A stretch of 64,000 nt of DNA from CALLCD01 sp039817885 (GCA_039817885.1 JBCBUY010000006.1:12768-76767); one strand, 5' to 3'. Positions 17,229 to 25,995 are shown, numbered from the stretch's first letter. Numbers and translations: made by a program. Notes: generated by a model from the sequence alone, not told the origin.

Positions 17229-19159
17229 ATCGTAATCCCCAGCTCTGCATGGGCAAGCTCCAGAGCGGCGACCACATCCACACCGATATGGATGTGACTG
17301 TCGACGCCATTAGCTTCGTATTTTCCCGCGAGATATAGCCGCTGAACCCCCGCGGCTTTCAGCGCGCTGGCGGCGTCCAGGGCGTCCGTCTCATAGCGCG
17401 CATCGGAACCGCAAAGGCAGGCAATAACGCACCCGGAAGCGTGCCAGGCCGCGGTGAGTTCTGCTGCATCTTTTGGCGGTACAGGTGGCTCCTTTGCGTC
17501 GATACCACCTGCGGCAAAAAGGTTTCGGGCAAAGTCGGCCCTCGCCGTATGCTCTGCTAGCGGTCCTAAGGTTGCAATAAAAACGGCCGGACGAACCCCA
17601 GTGAATTGTTCTTGTCGATCAGCGTGGTCACGCAGGCGTTCGAAGCTTTCAGCCAGGCGCATCGGCCAAAGCGGGGACGCAAGTGTCTCGCCATCCTTTG
17701 GGGGCAGTTCTGCAACTTCATCCACATCAATCGTATCCGCCGCGACTTTCCATCCGGACAAATCCGCCAAGGGTGCGTCGATCTCGTCGAGCAGTGGAAA
17801 CTCACTGACACCGGTGATCGGCTGCTTGCGGCGCGCGATATTCTTCGTGATGTCTCCGCGCGCTTGTCTAACACGGTCCTGTAGCGCTTCTGCGATGAGT
17901 GAGTCGCCGAAACCGCCTTCGTGCTCAATCGCCTGAAACTCCGCCCACGCCGCGTCTGCCAGCGCATCTGCATGGCGCTCGACGAACCACGCACCGCCGG
18001 CAGGGTCAGCAACCCGTCCGATCTGGCTTTCTTCCTGGGCGATGATTTGAGTGTTTCGAGCAGTACGTCGCCCGAGCGCCTCAGCCACCCCGAGGGCGTC
18101 AGTAAACGGATTGAGGGTGACAATATCAGCGCCGCCGGCACCAGACGCAAAGCATGCCGCGGTATTGCGAAGCAGGTTCACCCAGGGGTCACGGCAAGTC
18201 AGCATGCGCCGCGAACTGACAGCTTGTAGCGTCATGGGATATGGCTCAAGGCCGAGCGCTTCAACACATCTTGCCCAAAGCCTTCTGGCGGCTCTCAGCT
18301 TGGCGATCTGGAGACCGTAATTGGGATCTATCGCCAATGAAAACAGCATCTTACGTGCAATGTCGGGCGCTGGCAGTCCAGCACGATCCAAGCGGCGCAA
18401 CGTATCTATGCCCTGAGCAATCAAGCCGCCAAGCTCCTGAGCGTCGGATCCACCAGCCTCATGTATCGGTCGACTGTCGATCCGGATGAGGTTGGCATTT
18501 GGAAAATCCGATAAAAGGTGCTGGGAAAGCACCGCTGTGCGCGTGAACGCGCTCTCCAGACTTTCCTCCAATGTTCCAAGTCGAGCGAGGGCCGCAAGGG
18601 GGGAAAGATTGAAGGCGAGCAGCTGACCGTCACGTTGAGATTGGTCCGTCCCCCAGCGGGCGAGCAGCTGCGCAGTTTCCATACCGTAGCCCGCCGCCGC
18701 TCCAACCGGCTCGATCGCTATGGTCGCGATAGATCCGTCGACACCGCTGAGCGCGGCTTTGAGACCGCTAAGATCGCCAATGGCGCATCCCTGAGCACCT
18801 GTGGGGTCGATAACCAATTCAATCGAGCTGACGCCGCAGAACAGATCATGCAGGATTTCCGAATTTGTGACGTTTGGGTCGGGGTGGGCAAAACTCTGCC
18901 GAATATCCCAAGGAAGGCTGGCAGTCTTCACAGCGTGCGCACCACGCAGATAGGGGGCATAGCCCGGCTGTCCAAGCGGATCGGTAGCAGAGGGCCAATC
19001 GGCCTCTCTATAGAGTGGTTTGACGGTCAGTCCGTCCGCTGTGCGCCGCTCAAGCTTCTCAGGACCTGCGCCTTTCAGAGCTTTGTTAACAGCCTGAATC
19101 CACGCGGATTCGTCAACATCCGGAAACTCGGAAGAAACGGTCAATCTGTCGTCGGCCAT
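17225..19159 (-). CDS. mutA: Methylmalonyl-CoA mutase small (structural) subunit
   Basis: A 644-residue partner of MutB. It shares the mutase fold (blocks GAWFVERHADALADAAW and RLWARCVEALG) but the C-terminal domain has no DxHxxG motif, as expected for the non-catalytic subunit. ATG 19159 is preceded by AGAGGA on the coding strand. The operon order mutA-mutB-GFA runs leftward. Sequence divergence from MutB is high, which is normal for the small subunit. Confidence 0.92.
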   Translation of the reverse strand: MADDRLTVSSEFPDVDESAWIQAVNKALKGAGPEKLERRTADGLTVKPLYREADWPSATDPLGQPGYAPYLRGAHAVKTASLPWDIRQSFAHPDPNVTNSEILHDLFCGVSSIELVIDPTGAQGCAIGDLSGLKAALSGVDGSIATIAIEPVGAAAGYGMETAQLLARWGTDQSQRDGQLLAFNLSPLAALARLGTLEESLESAFTRTAVLSQHLLSDFPNANLIRIDSRPIHEAGGSDAQELGGLIAQGIDTLRRLDRAGLPAPDIARKMLFSLAIDPNYGLQIAKLRAARRLWARCVEALGLEPYPMTLQAVSSRRMLTCRDPWVNLLRNTAACFASGAGGADIVTLNPFTDALGVAEALGRRTARNTQIIAQEESQIGRVADPAGGAWFVERHADALADAAWAEFQAIEHEGGFGDSLIAEALQDRVRQARGDITKNIARRKQPITGVSEFPLLDEIDAPLADLSGWKVAADTIDVDEVAELPPKDGETLASPLWPMRLAESFERLRDHADRQEQFTGVRPAVFIATLGPLAEHTARADFARNLFAAGGIDAKEPPVPPKDAAELTAAWHASGCVIACLCGSDARYETDALDAASALKAAGVQRLYLAGKYEANGVDSHIHIGVDVVAALELAHAELGITI

Positions 19160-19303
19160 AGGATCCTCTTATCTTGCGGACTTAGTGGCCGCGCATTCTT
19201 ATGTGCGTCAAGTACGCGAAACGTCCGGCTGCCGCACCGTCACCCTTGCTCTTTGAGGAGCTGAGGCTAGGTGTGGTGAAAGAAATCAATGGGGAGATTC
19301 ACC

Positions 19304-20290
19304 ATGGCCCTGCCACCCGTTCTGCAAAATCTGCGTATTCCCGTAATCGGATCGCCACTCTTTATCGTGTCCGGGCCCGAACTTGTGATTGCTCAATGCA
19401 AGGCAGGAATCGTTGGGTCCTTTCCAGCGCTGAATGCGCGTCCCGATCATGTTGTTGGCGAATGGCTTGACCGAATCACAACCGAACTCGCCGAACATGA
19501 CGAAAAGAACCCAGATCGGCCGGCGGCCCCTTTTGCGGTCAATCAGATCGTTCACAAATCGAATGATCGATTGATGCACGATGTCGAAATGTGCGTAAAA
19601 TACAAAGTGCCGATTGTGATCACCTCACTTGGTGCCCGAACAGAGGTGAATGATGCGATACACTCTTATGGCGGCATCGTATTGCATGACATCATCAATA
19701 TCGTCTTTGCCCATAAGGCCTTAGAGAAAGGTGCCGACGGGCTTATCGCTGTCGCGTCGGGCGCTGGTGGCCACGCTGGAACGCTGTCACCATTCGCGCT
19801 GATCCAGGAGATCCGGCAATTCTTCGACGGCCCATTGGCTCTTTCGGGCTCGATTGCGACGGGCGGTGCTGTGGCGGCTGCCCAAGCCATCGGGGCCGAT
19901 CTTGGCTATATCGGATCTGCCTTCATCGCCTGTAACGAGGCCAACGCTGTTGATGGCTACAAGGATATGATTGTCGACAGCGCCTCAAAAGACATTGTCT
20001 ATTCAAACCTCTTCACCGGCGTACATGGCAATTATCTTGCGCCGTCGATCGCCCAGGCAGGTCTCGATCCAAACGATCTTCCCCAAAGTGATCCATCAAA
20101 GATGAATTTTGGGTCCGGTGGCAATCAGAAATCGAAGGCGTGGAAAGATATCTGGGGCTGTGGGCAGGGCATTGGTGCCGTTGAGAAGCGCTACGCCGTT
20201 GCCGAATATGTCGACAAGCTGGAAGCAGAATATCTTGCCGCTCTGAACGGTTTTAAAACGCAGACCTCTTATGGGCGAGCACTCGCCTGA
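19304..20290 (+). CDS. Nitronate monooxygenase-family flavoprotein
   Basis: A 328-residue FMN-dependent TIM-barrel enzyme of the 2-nitropropane dioxygenase family, which oxidises alkyl nitronates such as propionate-3-nitronate. Family blocks: PVIGSPLFIVSGPELV at the N-terminus, the phosphate-binding ASGAGGHAG near residue 150 and GSIATGGAVAAAQAIGADLGYIG near 195. I start at ATG 19304, 7 nt after GGGGAGA; an in-frame ATG at 19289 lies before that ribosome site. It is divergent from mutA. Many family members act as enoyl reductases or have no known substrate, so the reaction is inferred. Confidence 0.88.
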   Translation: MALPPVLQNLRIPVIGSPLFIVSGPELVIAQCKAGIVGSFPALNARPDHVVGEWLDRITTELAEHDEKNPDRPAAPFAVNQIVHKSNDRLMHDVEMCVKYKVPIVITSLGARTEVNDAIHSYGGIVLHDIINIVFAHKALEKGADGLIAVASGAGGHAGTLSPFALIQEIRQFFDGPLALSGSIATGGAVAAAQAIGADLGYIGSAFIACNEANAVDGYKDMIVDSASKDIVYSNLFTGVHGNYLAPSIAQAGLDPNDLPQSDPSKMNFGSGGNQKSKAWKDIWGCGQGIGAVEKRYAVAEYVDKLEAEYLAALNGFKTQTSYGRALA

Positions 20291-20316
20291 GTTTTGTAGG
20301 GTCGGGCCGGCGGTCA

Positions 20317-20347
20317 GGTGTCCGGTTTGACGGGGCAAGTGTCCGGC
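20317..20347. repeat. Paired GTGTCCGG motif, copy also at 60.2 kb
   Basis: The short gap after the nitronate monooxygenase holds GTGTCCGGTTTG (20318-20329) and AAGTGTCCGG (20337-20346). The same 12-mer recurs at 60234-60245, again with a second TGTCCGG nearby (60187-60193) and again in a gap between convergent genes. The rest of the two gaps does not look alike. I cannot tell a mobile-element remnant from a family of small intergenic repeats. Confidence 0.4.
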
Positions 20348-20448
20348 TCGTATCCGGAACCCACCCCTGTCTTGGCACCCAAACCTCGAAAACCTCAACT
20401 ATGTGAGCGTATTGGCGCTTTCGTGGACTATCCGCTTCGACCCGGCCG

Positions 20449-22851
20449 CTAATACCCTTCAAGTGTTACAGTGCGGACTGCCCCCTCCGCGACCTCCTCT
20501 GGTGAGAACCGAATCTTGCGCCAGGCCTTATCGGCAAACAGTTTCGTCTGGTCACTATAGTTTTCATCCTCAGGCGTGCCAGATTGTCCATAGGTCAGAA
20601 ACGCCTCTGCCGTTGGACCATCCTCGCCGAAAGCGAGGGTCATGATGAAGCTGGTGCCGCCGCTCACGAGATAGCCTTTGTCCGTGAGATTGCTGTAGGC
20701 AGCAATTTCTGTGCTCTTCGGAAACGGGCCCGTTGTGTCATTACCGCGCTGATCAATCAGATTGGCATTGCCCTCGAGGCCATAACCACCGTGCATCGGA
20801 ATGCGGTGGGCCCCGCGTATCGCGATTTGCACATCGCCAAGAGGGGCGTCAATCGCGATGCCAGCCGTGTCCAGAATATCTACGGCTGTGTGCAAGGCAT
20901 CCAGGGCAATGGTCTCATCATTGAGGCCTGCGGGGGTGTTGACGGCGTCCTCAACCGAGAACGGGGTCTTGAAGAGATCCGTTCCGGCAGCATTCGACAG
21001 GTCGCGATAGGAGTATAGCCATTCCCGGAATAGGACCGCACCTTTGCTGTCCGCGTTGAGATGGCCGTCATAGGCGGTGAGGACGTCGCATACAGTGCTA
21101 TCGAGCGTGTCAGTGTTCGCTTCGCACACGGCCACAAGCTCCGGTTTGAAGACATCTGCGGCCAGGCTTTGATTGGAGAGGATGGCGGTCTGGATATCCT
21201 GGATGGACCACTTGCTGTTCGTGCCTTCGGTCGAAGGGCCCTGGAGATGCAGGATATTCATCCGTGTCCGGAGGCTACGCGCTGTCTCGGTCGGCCCGTA
21301 AAGTGGTGAGTAACCTGAAAGCGGGGCGCGCGGCGATGACAACCAATAGCTGTCATTGGCATTGAAGACGTAGTCGCGCCGTGTGATCTGCGGGCGCTGA
21401 TCAAAGGGAGCGGTTCCTGGAATGGGGGCACCTGTCTCGACAAAATCATTCTTGCTCGTGCTGCCATCAAGAATGGTCAGACGGCGTTCGTCATAGGCCT
21501 GCTGAATGGCAGGATTTGCAGCATAGGCTTCTTGCCAAGCAATAATGGCCTCTTCGGACAAGTGACCGACGGTGGAGTTGTCGAGATAGGTTGCCTGGCC
21601 GTCGCGGCTTGTGGCGATGGTATTGACCCAGGGCAGGGCGTTCCATTTGCGGTGAGCATCAATGAACGCCTCCATACTGTCCGCGCGACTCATGTCGAAC
21701 CATTGCGCAATCGTATTGTCGTTGTCGCGGTTGGCGTCCCGAACAGCGAAAGCGCGTTCCTCGCTCCAGTTCATGCCGCGCAGTGCGATGATCGGACCCT
21801 GATGCGAGAAATACATGACGGCCGGCAGGTCTGTTACCACCCCGTCCTCACCCTTCACCGGCACGACGACGTTTCGCGCTTCGATATCTTTGAACTCACC
21901 GTCAAAGGCGTATGTCATTGGATCGTCATTTGAGAGCGTCAGGGTATAAGGGACCAATCTCTGGCTGGCTGAGACGGTATGCGACCAGGCGATGTCCTTG
22001 TTAAAGCCGATAAGAACGCCGGGCGTTCCGACGAGGGACACGCCATAAGCATCCATTTCGCCAGGAATGGTAAGGTGTTTTTCCCAGAAACGGTTGGAGC
22101 CGAACCATGGATAATGCGGATTGGCGAGCAGCATACCGCCGCCCGTTTCGCTCCAATCACTTCCGATCGCCCAGGCATTTGAACCAAAGCCGCGTTGAGT
22201 GACGGCCTCCTGCGATGCGTCAAGCTGTTGGTCGCTCACCAATTTGGCTTGCTTCTGATCGCCCGATGGCGGTTGCGCGGCAAATAGCGCACCGCCAAGT
22301 CTCGGCAGCGTTTCGCTCGTATATCGTCCACGCGCAAAGATGTCCTTGCCTGTAAGGGGCTGAACCCAAGCCTCACCATGGCACCACAGGGTTTCGTCGC
22401 CAGAGGCCTCATAGTCGGAGAGGTGTTTATTGAACCCTGCAGCGTAACCTTCCATCAGGGCGCGGAGCTGGTCTGGCTGTTTCTCATATCCGGTTTCGTA
22501 GCGGTCGAGCAGGCCAAGGCCACGAACGGCATAGTCCGACAGGAAGTTCTCGTTGTCCTCGCCTGGGCCGAGATACTTTGACAACTCCCCCTTCGCGCGA
22601 AGGATAATGTGGGCGATATTGCAGGTGTGGTCGCTTGCGGCCATGTACCCCTCGCCAAATCCGAGGCTGCCATAGTCAGCCGCTATGATGTGAGGAATGC
22701 CAAATTCCGTTTCTGTGATTTCCGCGCGATACGTCGGCGCAATCTCAGCGGCATCCGTTGCAGCGATTTCGCTTGTGTCTATTGTGACGCAGCTGGCGAG
22801 GCCCAGCAGGCCCGTGATGCCTATGGTCAATTGACTTGTTTTTGCGAGCAC
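20449..22851 (-). CDS. Penicillin acylase-family Ntn-hydrolase lipoprotein
   Basis: An 800-residue periplasmic or membrane-bound amidase precursor. The N-terminus is a lipoprotein signal with lipobox LASC (Cys about residue 21). The family matures by self-cleavage before the beta-chain nucleophile, here S224 in RGFGSNAWAIG; downstream blocks LLANPHYPW and the Asn/Arg region are typical. Relatives cleave beta-lactam side chains, acyl-homoserine lactones or other N-acyl amides, and the sequence does not settle which. Start is GTG 22851, preceded by GGGAGGG on the coding strand; no good ATG exists. An AHL acylase (quorum-quenching) role is possible but unproven. Confidence 0.9.
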   Translation of the reverse strand: MLAKTSQLTIGITGLLGLASCVTIDTSEIAATDAAEIAPTYRAEITETEFGIPHIIAADYGSLGFGEGYMAASDHTCNIAHIILRAKGELSKYLGPGEDNENFLSDYAVRGLGLLDRYETGYEKQPDQLRALMEGYAAGFNKHLSDYEASGDETLWCHGEAWVQPLTGKDIFARGRYTSETLPRLGGALFAAQPPSGDQKQAKLVSDQQLDASQEAVTQRGFGSNAWAIGSDWSETGGGMLLANPHYPWFGSNRFWEKHLTIPGEMDAYGVSLVGTPGVLIGFNKDIAWSHTVSASQRLVPYTLTLSNDDPMTYAFDGEFKDIEARNVVVPVKGEDGVVTDLPAVMYFSHQGPIIALRGMNWSEERAFAVRDANRDNDNTIAQWFDMSRADSMEAFIDAHRKWNALPWVNTIATSRDGQATYLDNSTVGHLSEEAIIAWQEAYAANPAIQQAYDERRLTILDGSTSKNDFVETGAPIPGTAPFDQRPQITRRDYVFNANDSYWLSSPRAPLSGYSPLYGPTETARSLRTRMNILHLQGPSTEGTNSKWSIQDIQTAILSNQSLAADVFKPELVAVCEANTDTLDSTVCDVLTAYDGHLNADSKGAVLFREWLYSYRDLSNAAGTDLFKTPFSVEDAVNTPAGLNDETIALDALHTAVDILDTAGIAIDAPLGDVQIAIRGAHRIPMHGGYGLEGNANLIDQRGNDTTGPFPKSTEIAAYSNLTDKGYLVSGGTSFIMTLAFGEDGPTAEAFLTYGQSGTPEDENYSDQTKLFADKAWRKIRFSPEEVAEGAVRTVTLEGY

Positions 22852-22939
22852 TCCGAGCCCTCCCTGTTTTGGGAAGATTAAAATATGTGCCGTCTTAGCT
22901 CAACGAGGTCCTTCTTTTAATCTTCGGCATCGAAGAGGC

Positions 22940-23704
22940 TCACACATGGTTCCACCACGCGGTGTCCGAGAAGGATCTGAGGTCGAGTTCATGGGTCCAA
23001 ACCGAACGATGCTGGTGAGCGAGATGAACATAGGTGTCCGCGACCTTCTCGGGCAGCAAAAGACCATCATTGGCACCGCGGGTTTCGCGTAGTTTCTGGA
23101 ACCGCTCCGGGCCGAGTATCTTGCCGAGCGTATCCGGCGCATCTACGGCTCCGTCAATCAAGGCATGGGCGATATGAATGCCTTTGGAGGCATACTGTGC
23201 GTTCAGCGTTTGGCAAAGCATGCGGCGTCCGCCCATTGCGGCAGCATGGGAGTGCTGGCCCGCATTGCCGCGTACAGCAGCGGTCGCGGAGGTGACGATA
23301 ATAGTCCCGCTGCCCCGCTCGACCATCAGCGGACAGAGGGTTTTTGCAATGCGGAACAAGCCGAATGTGCCGAGCCGCCAGCCCATTTCAAAGGCTTTGT
23401 ATGTCGTATCCTCAAGATCGCGATCACCGATCTGCGCGCCGAGATTGTAGATGACAACTTCGATGGGCCCGATGTTCGCTTCAATATGGGCGATCCGGTC
23501 TTCGATCACATTGTCTTCGATGGCATTCATGAGAAAACCAGTTGCCTCACCGCCCGCTGACTTGATGCCCTCGACGAGTGATTGAAGTCCCTCTTCATCG
23601 CTGCGGCGGCACAGCACGGCATGGTAGCCTTCGGCGGCAAATCGCGTGCCGACTGTACCGCCGATGCCTGCGCCGGCTCCCATAACAAGGCAAACAGGTT
23701 TCAT
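22940..23704 (-). CDS. Atypical short-chain dehydrogenase/reductase
   Basis: A 254-residue Rossmann protein with the dinucleotide motif GAGAGIGG (residues 9-16), an NLGA block (88-91) equivalent to NNAG, and S139 in TSATAA. The catalytic YxxxK is missing: the aligned stretch reads H153-AAA-M157. It therefore may not be a classical oxidoreductase. It carries an HxlR-type operator 42 nt upstream that matches one in front of the isomerase gene at 24432. ATG 23704 has AAGGAA 8 nt upstream. Confidence 0.85.
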   Translation of the reverse strand: MKPVCLVMGAGAGIGGTVGTRFAAEGYHAVLCRRSDEEGLQSLVEGIKSAGGEATGFLMNAIEDNVIEDRIAHIEANIGPIEVVIYNLGAQIGDRDLEDTTYKAFEMGWRLGTFGLFRIAKTLCPLMVERGSGTIIVTSATAAVRGNAGQHSHAAAMGGRRMLCQTLNAQYASKGIHIAHALIDGAVDAPDTLGKILGPERFQKLRETRGANDGLLLPEKVADTYVHLAHQHRSVWTHELDLRSFSDTAWWNHV

Positions 23705-23745
23705 GGCGATTTTCCTTCGCTGGATTGATTACGCACAGTCAAATT

Positions 23746-23764
23746 TAGTTTCAAAGTAAAACTA
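23746..23764. promoter_or_regulatory. Predicted HxlR operator 1 (SDR promoter)
   Basis: TAGTTTCAAAGTAAAACTA lies 42 nt before the SDR start codon. It is an inverted repeat (TTTAGTTT/AAACTAAA over 23744-23766) and matches two other 19-bp sites at 24340 and 24368, all of the form TAGTTnC-N5-nnnACTw. The spacing and arms fit the dyads bound by HxlR/MarR-type winged-helix dimers. Confidence 0.6.
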
Positions 23765-23810
23765 AACTTGAGGGAACGCAACCCGTATCCGAAATCAGTG
23801 GCTCAGCGGA

Positions 23811-24320
23811 TCAAGAGGTCCACGATATGTCATCGGCTGCCTTGACGGCTTCGGCGATCCGGGCCGTCGCATCCGGGGTCGCCCCCGGGCCAGGCGCTGC
23901 AAGAATGTCGCCCCAAGCCAGTGTTTTCCCGCTCCAAGACTTCGGTCTCATGGGGTGAAGGGGTTTCTGAGAGACCCGTTCAATCAGGTGAACAGGGGCA
24001 TTATCCTCGCCATAGACGTGGTCATTGCTCCACTGCACCATCGCCACGAACACCGGGACGAGCGAGCGGCCTTTGTCGGTCAGCCGATAGGCGTAACGTG
24101 TGCCATGTTCACCAATGTTCTGCCGTTCAAACAGGCCGTGCTCGACAAGGGAGGCAAGTCGATCGGTCAGCAGGTTGCGCGCGATGCCGGTATTGCGCTG
24201 AAATTCGCTAAACCGCGTCGCGCCATAGAACGCCTCGCGCACGATCAGAAGCGTCCAGGCGTCACCAAACAGATTGAGAAAGCCAGCGATTGGGCAGGCT
24301 TGAGTGTGCGGCTTTGCCAT
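23811..24320 (-). CDS. HxlR-family winged-helix regulator
   Basis: A 169-residue regulator. The HxlR core covers residues 8-100: CPIAGFLNLFGDAWTLLIVREAF, then TRFSEFQRNTGIARNLLTDRL and the wing YRLTDKGRSLVPV. C9 sits where redox-sensing members carry their single conserved Cys, so thiol or quinone/electrophile sensing is possible. A C-terminal tail of about 60 residues is longer than in minimal HxlR proteins. Three matching operator-like dyads lie before this gene, the downstream SDR and the divergent isomerase, which points to autoregulation and local control. Confidence 0.9.
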   Translation of the reverse strand: MAKPHTQACPIAGFLNLFGDAWTLLIVREAFYGATRFSEFQRNTGIARNLLTDRLASLVEHGLFERQNIGEHGTRYAYRLTDKGRSLVPVFVAMVQWSNDHVYGEDNAPVHLIERVSQKPLHPMRPKSWSGKTLAWGDILAAPGPGATPDATARIAEAVKAADDISWTS

Positions 24321-24339
24321 AGGTCTCGTCTTTCTATAT

Positions 24340-24358
24340 TAGTTGCATTTTGCAACTT
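24340..24358. promoter_or_regulatory. Predicted HxlR operator 2 (own promoter)
   Basis: TAGTTGCATTTTGCAACTT contains a perfect 7-bp-arm palindrome AGTTGCA-TTT-TGCAACT (24341-24357), 20 nt from the regulator start codon. It shares the TAGTTnC left arm and 19-bp size with operators 1 and 3. Confidence 0.55.
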
Positions 24359-24367
24359 TACGGAATA

Positions 24368-24386
24368 TAGTTTCAAAATAGTACTA
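24368..24386. promoter_or_regulatory. Predicted HxlR operator 3 (isomerase promoter)
   Basis: TAGTTTCAAAATAGTACTA is identical to operator 1 at 16 of 19 positions, including the first ten bases. It sits 45 nt before the ATG of the DsbA-like isomerase on the other side of the regulator. Confidence 0.6.
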
Positions 24387-24431
24387 ACTAGAGTGTAAGC
24401 CAATCACCAACCTGTATTGAAGGGAGCGCTT

Positions 24432-25043
24432 ATGTCCGTCACCGTCGAGTTCTACTTTGATCTTGTCAGTCCCAATGCGTATCTGTCCAATAAGGTCTTC
24501 TCGGATATTCTTGAGCGCACCGGGGCAAACTTGGTCTACAAACCGGTGCTGCTGGGCGGTATTTTCAAAGCAACAAACAATCAGGCCCCATGGATTACGT
24601 TCGCGCCGGTGAAGGCCAAGATGACCTACAACATGCTGGAGATGGACCGTTTCATCAAAAAGCACGGCCTGACAGAGTATAGGCTTAATCCGCACTTTCC
24701 ATTGAATGGCCTGATGCTAAGCCGCGGTGCCGTCGCGGCTGAAATGAACGGTGACCTCGAAGCCTATGTTGAGGCCGGCCAAAAGCTAGTCTGGGAGCAG
24801 GGTCTGAAAATGGACGATCCTGCTGTGTTTATTCAAGGGTTCACGGCTGAGGGCCTGGACGGGGCGAAACTCGCTGCCCAAACACAGGATCAGGCCGTCA
24901 AGGATCGGCTATTGGCGAACACCAATGCTGCGGTAGATCGCGGCATATTCGGCATACCGACATTCTTTGTCGGTGACGAAATGTTCTTTGGCAAAGACCG
25001 GCTTCTCGATCTCGAAGAGGAGATCGTGTTGAGATCAGCCTGA
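24432..25043 (+). CDS. DsbA-like 2-hydroxychromene-2-carboxylate isomerase family protein
   Basis: A 203-residue thioredoxin-fold protein of the DsbA/kappa-GST superfamily. It begins VEFYFDLVSPNAYLSN, with SPNAY (usually SPYAY or SPWAY) where DsbA would have CPHC, so it uses glutathione and not a disulfide. The C-terminal block RGIFGIPTFFVGDEMFFGKDRL is diagnostic. Known members isomerise 2-hydroxychromene-2-carboxylate in naphthalene breakdown or act as GSTs; no other naphthalene genes are here. I start at ATG 24432 after AAGGGAG; a TTG at 24417 precedes that site. Divergent from the HxlR regulator, with which it shares an operator region. Confidence 0.88.
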   Translation: MSVTVEFYFDLVSPNAYLSNKVFSDILERTGANLVYKPVLLGGIFKATNNQAPWITFAPVKAKMTYNMLEMDRFIKKHGLTEYRLNPHFPLNGLMLSRGAVAAEMNGDLEAYVEAGQKLVWEQGLKMDDPAVFIQGFTAEGLDGAKLAAQTQDQAVKDRLLANTNAAVDRGIFGIPTFFVGDEMFFGKDRLLDLEEEIVLRSA

Positions 25044-25056
25044 TCGACCAGCGACG

Positions 25057-25947
25057 TCAGGCAAATTGCGGTGCGACTTTCAAATTTTTCGCCCAGCCAA
25101 GCTTCTCGAACACCAGCAGCGTCGTGCCGTTATAGTCGAATAGGCGATTGAACAGACCCTTGCGCGGCAAATGAAGAGCGCTTCTCGGATCGTCGTGATG
25201 GTGGTCATGATAGGCTTCGCCACCGGTCAGCAGCGCCATCACATGATCCGCCCATTTCGGCGTTGGCAGGTGGCCCAGCACGTTGATTCCGAGGGTGGTC
25301 GCATGGAACTGAATCGCCCGGCCAATGACCACCGAGGCGTGAACGATACCCGCGAGAATAAGGGAGCCGCCAAGCGCCCAGGTCATAAGATAGGCGATGG
25401 CGGGGACCAGCAGGTGAATGACCAGTGATATTGAATTGTACCGGCGCTCCAGGACCGAAATAATCCTGCTTTCTTTCAACCAAAGTGGCATCGGGCGTTC
25501 CATATCTTGTGGATCTCGCCAGAGAATCCAGCCGACCCAGGCCCAGCGCTTCGATTCAAAAGGATTGTGCGGGTCGCCTGGCTGGTCAGCAAAACGATGA
25601 TGCTGGGAGTGATAGTTCACCCAGTCTTTGATCGAGCCTTGCATTGCCAGGGCACAGTTCACGGCGACGATCAGCTGAGCTGGCCATTTCAGCTCGCCCG
25701 CGCGATGCTGCCAAACACGGTGGAGCGGACCGATGCCGCAATTGCAGAGGAAGATTGCAAGCGCTGTAACACCGAGGCCGAGGGGCAGATAATACCAGTG
25801 GAGTGCGACATTGTTCAGCACCGCTCCGAGAACAATCATTGTTGTCAGAAGAGCCACGCCCAGTGCCGGATACAGGAAAGCGGAAAACAGGCTCGAAAAG
25901 CTAAACGTTGACCAATTCTTGGGGATTGCAACGGAGCGTGGCTGCAT
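25057..25947 (-). CDS. Membrane acyl-CoA/acyl-lipid fatty acid desaturase
   Basis: A 296-residue di-iron desaturase (delta-9 type). Histidine boxes are HRVWQH (76-81), HSQHH (113-117) and EAYHDHHHDD (about 240-249). Hydrophobic segments flank the boxes in the usual four-TM topology. It introduces a double bond in acyl chains to keep membranes fluid. It faces the isomerase gene tail to tail (13 nt apart). A perfect 16-bp palindrome lies 32 nt upstream and probably binds a regulator. Confidence 0.93.
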   Translation of the reverse strand: MQPRSVAIPKNWSTFSFSSLFSAFLYPALGVALLTTMIVLGAVLNNVALHWYYLPLGLGVTALAIFLCNCGIGPLHRVWQHRAGELKWPAQLIVAVNCALAMQGSIKDWVNYHSQHHRFADQPGDPHNPFESKRWAWVGWILWRDPQDMERPMPLWLKESRIISVLERRYNSISLVIHLLVPAIAYLMTWALGGSLILAGIVHASVVIGRAIQFHATTLGINVLGHLPTPKWADHVMALLTGGEAYHDHHHDDPRSALHLPRKGLFNRLFDYNGTTLLVFEKLGWAKNLKVAPQFA

Positions 25948-25979
25948 GGGAGTATCCTGTTCTTAATCCAGATGTTTTT

Positions 25980-25995
25980 ATGACGCCGGCGTCAT
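25980..25995. promoter_or_regulatory. Perfect 16-bp palindrome before the desaturase
   Basis: ATGACGCCGGCGTCAT is its own reverse complement over 16 bp and lies 32 nt upstream of the desaturase ATG. TGACG-N4-CGTCA is typical of TetR-family operators, some of which control fatty acid desaturation. No TetR gene is in the window, so the regulator would act from elsewhere. Confidence 0.55.
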
